Assembly (NCBI RefSeq): GCF_030813715.1
Contig: NZ_JAUSUZ010000001.1
Span: forward strand, 806,001-870,000
Length of the DNA stretch: 64,000 nucleotides
DNA from: Catenuloplanes indicus
GTDB lineage: Bacteria; Actinomycetota; Actinomycetes; Mycobacteriales; Micromonosporaceae
Reading direction: 5' to 3'
Part shown: piece after piece, positions 17,114 to 23,393 of the stretch
How positions within the stretch are numbered: position 1 is the stretch's first letter
How the letters are laid out: every line of letters begins with the position of its first letter
Notes under the pieces: generated by a model
Database searches by the model: none
Told to the model about the DNA's origin: nothing
What the model saw: only the letters and a program-made list of their open reading frames with translations
Translations under genes and position numbers: made by a program

Positions 17114-17673
17114 CATCGCTCCGCGCCGACGCCCGGCGGAACATCGAAGGCATCCGCCGGGCCGCGATCGACGCGTTCCGCGCCGGCGGGCTCACCGTGC
17201 CGCTGGACGACGTGGCGCGGGCCGCCGGGGTCAGCAAGGGAACGATCTACCACCGCTTCGGCAGCCGCCGCGGCCTGATCGACGCGGTGGTCGACGAGCT
17301 GGTCGCCACGCGGATCGGCGAGATCATCGACGCGGTCGAGGCGCTCGACGGCCCGCTGGAACGGTTCGAGGCGTACCTGCTGCGCACCTGGCTGCTGCAG
17401 TTCGACGAACCGGCCGCGAACGACGTGCTGATGCGCGTGCTGCCCGACTCCGCGCCGCTGACCACGCTGTTCGACCGGTCCTGCGCGTTCGGCCGGCGGC
17501 TGCTGGCCGACGCGCAGGCGGCCGGTGTGGTGCGCGCGGACATCACGCCGGAGGACCTGGTGCAGCTGATCCTGGAGCGCGGCGCGATCATCCGGGCCTG
17601 CGACCGCCAGACTCGCGACGACTACCGCCGCCGCCTCGACTTCACCCTGCGCGGCCTGCGCTCCAGCCGCTGA
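17110..17673 (+). CDS. TetR-family transcriptional regulator
   Basis: A 187-residue repressor. The N-terminal helix-turn-helix spans residues ~15-60 with the family core VPLDDVARAAGVSKGTIYHRF. The C-terminal ~130 residues are the ligand-binding helical domain. It is the third gene of the peptide-DsbA-TetR operon (ATGA overlap), so autoregulation through the CTTGAC-N6-GTCAAG pair is the simplest reading. A second, unrelated palindrome pair (GTGAGT-N4-ACTCAC) lies 164 bases downstream of its stop. Which pair it binds cannot be told from sequence. Confidence 0.9.
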   Translation: MTSLRADARRNIEGIRRAAIDAFRAGGLTVPLDDVARAAGVSKGTIYHRFGSRRGLIDAVVDELVATRIGEIIDAVEALDGPLERFEAYLLRTWLLQFDEPAANDVLMRVLPDSAPLTTLFDRSCAFGRRLLADAQAAGVVRADITPEDLVQLILERGAIIRACDRQTRDDYRRRLDFTLRGLRSSR

Positions 17674-17689
17674 GGTGCCGGTGCGCCAC

Positions 17690-17821
17690 ACCGGCGCTCC
17701 GGCGTGCTGATCGCGCCGAGCCGCTGGTGGCCGGCGCCCCGGTCAGAAGCTCGCCGGTGAGCGGGTCCGCGCGCCCGGATCACTCCCGCCGCATCCGGGC
17801 GAAGACCTCGCGTGCGTCCAT
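17690..17821 (-). pseudogene. Decayed SnoaL/NTF2-like gene remnant
   Basis: On the minus strand an ATG at 17821 with GGGGG upstream opens MDAREVFARMRRE and then hits TGA at 17780-17782. The frame after the stop continues as SGRADPLTGELL before losing similarity. This start resembles SnoaL-like (nuclear transport factor 2 family) proteins, in which a Trp normally sits where the TGA now stands. The rest of the gene is missing. A complete promoter/operator region is still present upstream. The family assignment rests on a short stretch and is tentative. Confidence 0.4.
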
Positions 17822-17836
17822 GCAGACCCCCGTAAG

Positions 17837-17876
17837 GTGAGTGACGACTCACCCAAAATAGTGAGTCGCCACTCAT
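17837..17876. promoter_or_regulatory. Paired GTGAGT-N4-ACTCAC palindromes
   Basis: GTGAGT-GACG-ACTCAC (17837-17852) is a perfect inverted repeat, and GTGAGT-CGCC-ACTCAT (17861-17876) matches it but for one base. Centres are 24 bases apart. The pair sits 16 bases upstream of the minus-strand start of the decayed SnoaL-like ORF and 12 bases beyond the xylanase stop. It looks like a TetR-type double operator left at an otherwise dead gene. Confidence 0.75.
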
Positions 17877-17887
17877 CTTGTCCACGG

Positions 17888-18976
17888 TCACGCCGCGGCG
17901 AGCGTGTCCCGCAGCGCGTAGTAGGCGGGCTTGCGCCGGAAGTCGTCCCACATCACGGTCGCGGCGCCCTCGGCCGGGAAGAAGTGCGGGACCCACGAGT
18001 ACTTGTCCGTGAAGCCCCAGATGGTGAACGAGTTGCAGCCGTCGACCGCGAGGCACGCGTCCAGCGCGGTCGTGTAGTACGTCGCCTGCGTGGCCAGTTG
18101 CTCCGGGGTCGGCACCCCGCCCTCGGGCAGGTCCATCCGCACGTCCAGCTCGGTGATCGCGGTGTGCAGACCCAGATCGTCGAAACGCTGGAGCACGGTC
18201 CGGAGCTGATCCGGCGCCGGGTACCTCATGCTGAGATGCGCCTGAGAGGCAAAACCGTGCAGCGGTACGCCGTCCGCGAGCAACTGCCGGGCCAGCGCCT
18301 CGTACGCGTCCACCTTCGCACCCGGCCAGTCCACGCCGTAGTCGTTCAGGAACAGCTGCGCGTGCGGGTCGGCGCGGTGCGCCCAGCGGAACGCGTCCGC
18401 GACGATGCCCGGCCCGAGTTCCCGGATGAAGATGTTCTCCTGCCGGTACGCGCCGGTGTCATCGAAGATCTCGTTGGCCACGTCCCACTGGTGGATCTTC
18501 CCGCGGTAGCGTCCGGCCACGGTCATGATGTGGTCCTTCAGGATCGCCCGCAGCTCCGCCTTGCTGAACGTACCCTCGGTCAGCCACGCCGGGTTCTGGC
18601 TGTGCCAGAGCAGTGTGTGCCCACGCACCGCCTGCCCGTTCTCCCGCGCGAACCGCACGATCGCGTCCGCCGGCCCGAACCGGTACTCGTACCGTCCGGG
18701 GTGGATGAACTCCCACTTCATCTGGTTCTCCGGGCTGGCCGAGCTGAACTCCCGGGCCAGCACCCGCCGGTACGGCCGGTCGGCCGTGAACGGGTCCGGG
18801 TACTCCTGCTCCAGATGGTGCCCGCCGCCGGCCACCGCGGTGCCGATCCGCAGCCCGTGCGGTGCCGCCTTGCGCAGCGTGCCGTCCCGGCCACCACCCG
18901 CCTGCGCCGGTACCGCCCCGCCCCCGACAAGCACCACGACCGCCAGCACGGCCACGGCGACACGGTTACCTTTCAT
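17888..18976 (-). CDS. Secreted GH10 endo-1,4-beta-xylanase
   Basis: A 362-residue glycoside hydrolase family 10 enzyme. Residues 1-26 are a Sec signal peptide (MKGNR, hydrophobic core, AVPAQA). The TIM-barrel landmarks are HTLLWHSQNPAWL (residues 120-132), WDVANE with the acid/base Glu169, LFLNDYG, and the nucleophile Glu276 in ITELDVRM. WGFTDKYSWVP carries the conserved tryptophans. It lacks any carbohydrate-binding module, so it is a minimal catalytic-domain enzyme for internal xylan cleavage outside the cell. The ATG is preceded by AGGGAGGAG. A consensus promoter and a CGAAA-N-TTTCG operator lie upstream. Confidence 0.95.
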   Translation of the reverse strand: MKGNRVAVAVLAVVVLVGGGAVPAQAGGGRDGTLRKAAPHGLRIGTAVAGGGHHLEQEYPDPFTADRPYRRVLAREFSSASPENQMKWEFIHPGRYEYRFGPADAIVRFARENGQAVRGHTLLWHSQNPAWLTEGTFSKAELRAILKDHIMTVAGRYRGKIHQWDVANEIFDDTGAYRQENIFIRELGPGIVADAFRWAHRADPHAQLFLNDYGVDWPGAKVDAYEALARQLLADGVPLHGFASQAHLSMRYPAPDQLRTVLQRFDDLGLHTAITELDVRMDLPEGGVPTPEQLATQATYYTTALDACLAVDGCNSFTIWGFTDKYSWVPHFFPAEGAATVMWDDFRRKPAYYALRDTLAAA

Positions 18977-18995
18977 CGAGACTCCTCCCTACCGA

Positions 18996-19113
18996 AGTTC
19001 CGGAACTCTCTGGCGAACGCGACCGCCTCGCACGCTAGGCAACGCAGCGAACAACGTCAATGCGAGCTGCCTGCGATATGTGGAATCTGCCGAAAAGAGA
19101 CCGAAACTTTCGG
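18996..19113 (-). promoter_or_regulatory. Xylanase promoter and operators
   Basis: Read on the minus strand: TTGACG (19055-19060), a 17-base spacer, TAGCGT (19032-19037), a good housekeeping-type promoter ahead of the xylanase start at 18976. CCGAAA-C-TTTCGG (19101-19113) lies upstream of the -35 and matches the CGAAA-N-TTTCG pattern known from xylan-regulated actinobacterial genes with LacI-type regulators. AGTTCCGGAACT (18996-19007), a perfect 12-bp palindrome, lies in the leader. Confidence 0.7.
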
Positions 19114-19123
19114 TACGGGATGA

Positions 19124-19360
19124 CTATCCGTCGCGACGGATCCTGGCCAGCCAGTCGGCGACGAGGGACGCGCACAGGTCCCGCTTCTCGAACATCAGGT
19201 TGTGCCCGGCCGCGTCCAGCGCGACGAACGACGCGCGCGGGTAGTGCTCGACCCGGTTCCAGGCGTCGGCGTACCCCACGACGTGGTCCCGCCGCGCAGC
19301 TCGTGCGCGACGTGCCGGGCGATCATCCCACCGAACGAGCACCCTGCGACCTTACGGGAC
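19124..19360 (-). pseudogene. Alpha/beta-hydrolase relic with internal deletion
   Basis: Two reading frames hold different ends of one alpha/beta hydrolase. One frame reads KVAGCSFGGMIARHVAHEL, the nucleophile-elbow strand (G-x-S-x-G) and following helix. About 20 codons on, a second frame reads GYADAWNRVEHYPRASF and then ALDAAGHNLMFEKRDL, the C-terminal region with the catalytic-type His (GHNLMFE). The N-terminal third, the acid-bearing middle and frame continuity are all missing. It lies just upstream of the xylanase promoter and is clearly non-functional. Confidence 0.75.
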
Positions 19361-19449
19361 CGGCCACTGTCCCCGCTTCGACGGCGGTGCTGCGCTCATG
19401 ACGACCGCGGCGGCGTCCGCGTGTTGCCGGGCGTCGATACCGTGAGGGT

Positions 19450-20193
19450 ATGGTCGTTCCCGAGGCGGTGGCGCGGGCGGCGGACACCGGCGGCTTCGGT
19501 GCGGTGCGCGAGGTGCACGCGCCGGACGGGCCGGTGGCCGGGATCGGCGCGACGGTCGCCGGCCTGCTGTTCTGCGGGCTGTTCCTCGCGCTGTTCGCGC
19601 TGCTGACCGACGAGCCGGCCGCGTGGTACTGGTTCGGCCTGCTCGCGATCGCGCTGCTGGCCCGGGCCGTGGCGCGGGAGGTGCCGGCCGGCCGGCGGCG
19701 GGACCGTCCGCACTTCTACGTGTTCGCCGGTGGCCTGGTGCGCGACCACCGCGGCGAGACCACCGCCTGGGCGTGGAACGACGTCGAGTACGTGGAGCGC
19801 CCGTCCTACCAGGCCGGCGCGCAGGGCAGCGGCGGCTGGTCGTACACGTATCTGCTGCGCTCGTACCACGGGCTGGTGGAGATTCCACTGCCCCGGCACT
19901 TCGAGGGGGTCGCAACCGGGATCGCCGCAGCCGCGCTGGATCGCGCGCGGGCCGCGCTGAACCGCGGGGAGACGGTACGGTTCGGCCCGATCGAGGCCGG
20001 CCCGGACGGGCTGACCGTCAGCGGCGAGACGCTGCGCTGGCGGGAGATCGACAGCGTCGGTCACGGTCGCGAGTACGCCGGGATCTACCGGCGGACGCCA
20101 CGCCGGATCTGGAAGCGGCTGCCGGTGGCCACGATCCCGGACGTGCGCGCACTGGCCTCGCTGGCCGGAGAGCGGGCACGCGCCAGCACCTGA
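19450..20193 (+). CDS. Membrane protein of unknown function (DUF6585-like)
   Basis: A 247-residue protein with two adjacent transmembrane helices at ~30-52 and ~58-72. A cytoplasmic PH-like beta domain follows (HFYVFAGGLVRDHRGE, AWAWNDVEYVERPSYQ), and then a second similar module (VRFGPIEAGPDGLTVSGETLRWREIDSV). The double 'W-x-D/E-I/V' PH-like pattern resembles the DUF6585 family of actinobacteria, with no known function. It stands alone: a pseudogene lies upstream and a TauE exporter 158 bases downstream. The ATG has only a weak ribosome-binding site (GAGGG). Confidence 0.6.
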   Translation: MVVPEAVARAADTGGFGAVREVHAPDGPVAGIGATVAGLLFCGLFLALFALLTDEPAAWYWFGLLAIALLARAVAREVPAGRRRDRPHFYVFAGGLVRDHRGETTAWAWNDVEYVERPSYQAGAQGSGGWSYTYLLRSYHGLVEIPLPRHFEGVATGIAAAALDRARAALNRGETVRFGPIEAGPDGLTVSGETLRWREIDSVGHGREYAGIYRRTPRRIWKRLPVATIPDVRALASLAGERARAST

Positions 20194-20316
20194 GGCGCCT
20201 TCCCGTGTTCCCGGGATCGACCGCAGCCGGGGGACGGTGCCCGCGGGTTCTCGGTGACCAGCGGCGGGACCGGTGCCCGCGGGAGCACTCGGGACGCGAC
20301 CACGCCGGAAGTGGGA

Positions 20317-20333
20317 AGATCAGATTTTGATCT
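20317..20333. promoter_or_regulatory. Inverted repeat before the TauE gene
   Basis: AGATCA-GATTT-TGATCT is a perfect 6-bp stem with a 5-base loop in an A/T-rich patch 19 bases upstream of the TauE start codon. It could be an operator or a leader hairpin. The remaining intergenic sequence (20,194-20,316) shows nothing further. Confidence 0.4.
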
Positions 20334-20351
20334 CTGAAGGCGGGGGCGCCG

Positions 20352-21119
20352 GTGGAGCTGACCGCGTTCGAGTGGGTGCTGCTCGCGGGGGCGGCGTGCC
20401 TGATCGGGTTCGCGAAGACGGGGGTCGGTGGGGTCGCCGGTGTGGCGGTGGCCGCGTTCGCGACGGTGCTGCCGGCCAAGGAGTCGACGGCCGCGATCCT
20501 GGTGCTGCTGATCGTGGGTGACGTGCTGGCGGTGGCGCTGTACCGCAAGCACGCGGACTGGCGCCTACTGGCCCGGCTGCTGCCCGCGGTGGTGCCCGGG
20601 CTGGTGCTCGGCGCGTGGTTCGTGCACGTCGTCGACGAGACCGTGATGCGGCGGTCGATCGCGGTGATCCTGCTGGTGATGGTGGCGCTGCAGCTGTGGT
20701 CGTCCCGGCGGCGGCGCGAGGCGGCCACAGCCGCGGAGCGCGCACCGGAGAACAGGCCGGCGTGGCGGCGGCGGCTGGAGGCGGCCGGGATCGGGACGGT
20801 GGCGGGGTTCGCGACGATGACGGCGAACGCGGCCGGGCCGGTGATGACGCTGTACCTGCTGCTGTCCGGGCGGACCGTGATGCAGCTGCTCGGCACCGGC
20901 GCCTGGTACTTCCTGCTGGTCAACGTGGCGAAGGTGCCGTTCAGCGCGGGCCTGCGGCTGTTCAGCACGGACGCGCTGCTGATGGATCTGCTGCTGGTAC
21001 CGGCGCTGCTGGCGGGTGCGGCCGCCGGTTCGCTGGTCGCGCGCCGGATCTCGCTGCGGCTCTTCGGCGACGTGACGCTCGTGCTGACCTCCGTCGCCGC
21101 GATCCTGCTGCTGGTGTGA
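20352..21119 (+). CDS. TauE/SafE-family anion exporter
   Basis: A 255-residue integral membrane protein with about eight helices in two related halves. Each half carries the family motif: GFAKTGVGGVAGVAVAAF near residue 20, and GFATMTANAAGPVMTLYLL near residue 155. Family members move sulphite, sulphoacetate or other small organic anions across the cytoplasmic membrane. The substrate cannot be assigned here because no sulphur or organosulphonate genes are adjacent. The start is GTG, with GGCGGGGG upstream acting as a weak ribosome-binding site. Confidence 0.85.
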   Translation: MELTAFEWVLLAGAACLIGFAKTGVGGVAGVAVAAFATVLPAKESTAAILVLLIVGDVLAVALYRKHADWRLLARLLPAVVPGLVLGAWFVHVVDETVMRRSIAVILLVMVALQLWSSRRRREAATAAERAPENRPAWRRRLEAAGIGTVAGFATMTANAAGPVMTLYLLLSGRTVMQLLGTGAWYFLLVNVAKVPFSAGLRLFSTDALLMDLLLVPALLAGAAAGSLVARRISLRLFGDVTLVLTSVAAILLLV

Positions 21120-21376
21120 ACCCCACGGCCGGTCAGCTCACCACCCGCAGCACCGCGTCCGCCACCGTGCGCCGCACCTCCGCCGCCGGTGGCCGGTCCG
21201 GCACACGTCCCGGCGCATCCCGATCACGGACTCCACAGCCCGGAAACCGCAGCCAAAAACACAATTCATAGCATCGCAGGAATCGATCCTCGCGAAGCCG
21301 GACAGCTCGGCCACGCAAGCGGGCTCGGGTAAGAGACGAGGGGCGCCGGAGCCGCGGTTCGCGTCCGAGAACCGAT
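21120..21376. other. Intergenic region with possible gene tail
   Basis: No intact gene. On the minus strand, about 21,136-21,220 reads as the C-terminal end of a protein (DRPPAAEVRRTVADAVLRVVS, then TGA) with normal actinobacterial codon use, but it has no upstream continuation. It may be the remnant of a regulator. The A/T-richer stretch 21,240-21,290 breaks that frame. Confidence 0.35.
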
Positions 21377-21913
21377 TCAGTACGCGGTGAGCGCGAGCAG
21401 CAGGGAGGTGAGCGCGACCATGAGCAGGGAGATGCCGGAGGCGGTGCCGATCAGGGCGCTCGGGGTCAGCGAGCGGGCCCGTGCGATCGGCACGCCGGCC
21501 AGCGAGACCAGTGTGACCAGGGCCGCCGCCACGTGGATCAGCGGGTGGTCGAGGATCGCGGCAACCGGGAAGAGGTGGGCGCCGACCACGAAAGCGATCC
21601 AGGCCGAGATCCAGTCGGTCCGTTTCAGCGCGGCCAGCAGGCCACCGCCGAGACCCATCGCCGCGCATTCGATGCCGACCACGATCCCGAACGTCCGGCT
21701 GGTGTCCGCGTCGAACGCGGTCCCGCCGGACCAGTTCAGCAGCGCGACCGCGAGCCCGGCCGCGAGCGTGAGCGTGCCGAGCGCGGCGCCGCCGATCAGC
21801 GGCCGGCGCCAGGTGAGCGGCGGCTTCTCCTGCGCCCACCCGAACCACATGGTGCTGAAGAACCCGAAGATGACAGCGGTCATCGCCGCGTCGCGGACGT
21901 GTTCCGTGAGCAT
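21377..21913 (-). CDS. Six-helix integral membrane protein
   Basis: A 178-residue hydrophobic protein starting MLTEHVRDAAM. About six transmembrane helices are visible (for example TAVIFGFFSTMWFGWAQE, IGGAALGTLTLAAGLAVALL and VAALVTLVSLAGVPIA). I do not recognise a functional family. It overlaps the upstream Cys-rich gene by 34 bases in another frame, so the two are co-transcribed and probably translationally coupled. Confidence 0.65.
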   Translation of the reverse strand: MLTEHVRDAAMTAVIFGFFSTMWFGWAQEKPPLTWRRPLIGGAALGTLTLAAGLAVALLNWSGGTAFDADTSRTFGIVVGIECAAMGLGGGLLAALKRTDWISAWIAFVVGAHLFPVAAILDHPLIHVAAALVTLVSLAGVPIARARSLTPSALIGTASGISLLMVALTSLLLALTAY

Positions 21914-22098
21914 GCACCAAGCCCCCCGTCGGCCGTGCGCCGCACGGTAGCAACCACGGGCCGCTCGCCGGGAAGCGGCAGCTCGTCGTCGTCCAGCAGG
22001 TACCGGTACGGGCAGAGGTCCGGGCCCGGCGCGCTGCATGCGCCGCACGGCCGCCCGGGGTCGACCACGCACCGTTCGTCCACGTTCATCACTGTCAT
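21880..22098 (-). CDS. Small Cys-rich protein
   Basis: A 72-residue protein starting at an ATG preceded by GGGAGG. Its N-terminal half holds four cysteines in RCVVDPGRPCGACSAPGPDLCPY (C10, C18, C21, C29), a spacing that suggests a zinc or iron-sulphur knuckle. An acidic LLDDDELPLPGE segment follows. The last ~11 codons overlap the membrane protein gene. The family is unknown. Its association with a membrane protein suggests a cytoplasmic accessory or sensor. Confidence 0.55.
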   Translation of the reverse strand: MTVMNVDERCVVDPGRPCGACSAPGPDLCPYRYLLDDDELPLPGERPVVATVRRTADGGLGACSRNTSATRR

Positions 22099-22252
22099 GA
22101 TCGGCCTCCCGGTGCCCCGCCTCCCAGACTGGCCGGGACGGGACCGGCCGGACAGGGGCGGAAGTCCCGGATGGCGGCCGGCGACGCTTGTTTCGTAACC
22201 GGCGCAACAGGTTGCTTCTTGGACGATCACAGCGGCCGGCAGCTACATCGTC

Positions 22253-23272
22253 GTGCTCAAGGACGGCAGCACCGCGACGCCGGCCGGGATCGCCGGCAAG
22301 TTCGGCGGTGAGGTCGACCGGGTCTACGACCGGGCGCTGCGCGGGCTGACCGGCCGGTTCAGCGCGGCCGAGGCACGCCGGCTCGCGGCCGACCCGGCCG
22401 TCGCCTACGTCGAGCAGAACCAGCGGGTGCGGCTGGCCGCGACCCAGGCGAACCCGCCGAGCTGGGGCCTGGACCGCATCGACCAGCGAAACCTGCCGCT
22501 GGACCGGTCGTACACGTACCCGGCCAGTGGCGGGGTGCGGATCTACGTGGTGGACACCGGCGTGCGGATCGCGCACCAGGACTTCGGCGGCCGGGCCAGC
22601 AACGGCTACGACGCGGTCGACGGGGACGGCGTGGCGCAGGACGGCAACGGGCACGGCACGTTCGTGGCCGCGGTCGCGGCGGGCACCTCGTACGGCGTGG
22701 CGAAGAACGCGTCGATCGTCGGTGTCCGGGTGCTGGACGACAACGGCTCGGGCACCACGGCCGGTGTGATCGCGGGCGTGAACTGGGTGACGAACAACGC
22801 GGTCAAGCCGGCCGTGGCGAACCTCAGCCTCGGCGGCGGCGCGAGCACCTCGCTGGACACGGCGGTGCGCAACTCGATCGCGTCCGGGGTCACGTACACG
22901 ATCGCGGCCGGCAACAGCGGCGTGAACGCGGGCAGCACCTCACCGGCCCGGGTCACGCAGGCGCTCACGGTCGGCGCCACGTCCAGCACGGACGCGCGCG
23001 CGTCCTGGTCGAACTACGGCAGCGTGCTGGACCTGTTCGCGCCCGGCGTGTCGATCACGTCGGCGTGGACGGCGAGCAACACGGCCACGTACACCGGGTC
23101 GGGCACGTCGTTCTCGGCGCCGCACGTGGCCGGCACGGCCGCGCAGTACCTGTCCGCGAACCCGTCGGCGAGCCCGGCGACCGTCCACTCGGCGGTCGTG
23201 AACAACGCGACGCCGAACGTGGTGTCGAACCCGGGCAGCGGCTCGCCGAACCGCCTGCTCTTCGTGGGCTGA
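22253..23272 (+). CDS. Subtilase (S8) lacking its signal peptide
   Basis: A 339-residue proteinase-K/subtilisin-like enzyme. An inhibitor-I9 propeptide runs from the start to ~residue 65 (GRFSAAEARRLAADPAVAYVEQNQ). The catalytic domain has Asp in VYVVDTGVR-type context (IYVVDTGV), His in GNGHGTFVA and Ser in GTSFSAPHVAG, all intact. The coding frame continues upstream of the GTG (AAGSYIVVLKDG is the normal propeptide opening) to a TAA at 22196. There is no methionine or signal sequence in that interval. The secretion signal is therefore missing, so the product would be trapped and is probably a 5'-truncated pseudogene. An intact terminator follows. Confidence 0.75.
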   Translation: MLKDGSTATPAGIAGKFGGEVDRVYDRALRGLTGRFSAAEARRLAADPAVAYVEQNQRVRLAATQANPPSWGLDRIDQRNLPLDRSYTYPASGGVRIYVVDTGVRIAHQDFGGRASNGYDAVDGDGVAQDGNGHGTFVAAVAAGTSYGVAKNASIVGVRVLDDNGSGTTAGVIAGVNWVTNNAVKPAVANLSLGGGASTSLDTAVRNSIASGVTYTIAAGNSGVNAGSTSPARVTQALTVGATSSTDARASWSNYGSVLDLFAPGVSITSAWTASNTATYTGSGTSFSAPHVAGTAAQYLSANPSASPATVHSAVVNNATPNVVSNPGSGSPNRLLFVG

Positions 23273-23280
23273 TGTCCTGA

Positions 23281-23312
23281 AATGCCCGGCCCTGCCAGGG
23301 GCCGGGCATTTT
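23281..23312 (+). terminator. Terminator after the subtilase
   Basis: AATGCCCGGCCC and GGGCCGGGCATT form a 12-bp stem (with a short loop) followed by TTGTTG. This is the most classical intrinsic terminator in the window, 8 bases after the stop codon. Confidence 0.85.
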
Positions 23313-23363
23313 GTTGATCGACCTACATTCACCTATCGGACGCCTGGGTCACCTACAGTCCAC

Positions 23364-23382
23364 AGTCGATCACCCATCGACT
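23364..23382 (+). promoter_or_regulatory. Hairpin abutting the sialidase ribosome-binding site
   Basis: AGTCGAT-CACCC-ATCGACT is a perfect 7-bp stem. GGAGG follows at once (23383-23387), with GTG at 23394. It could be an operator or an RNA element controlling access to the ribosome-binding site. Confidence 0.5.
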
Positions 23383-23393
23383 GGAGGCCTTAC

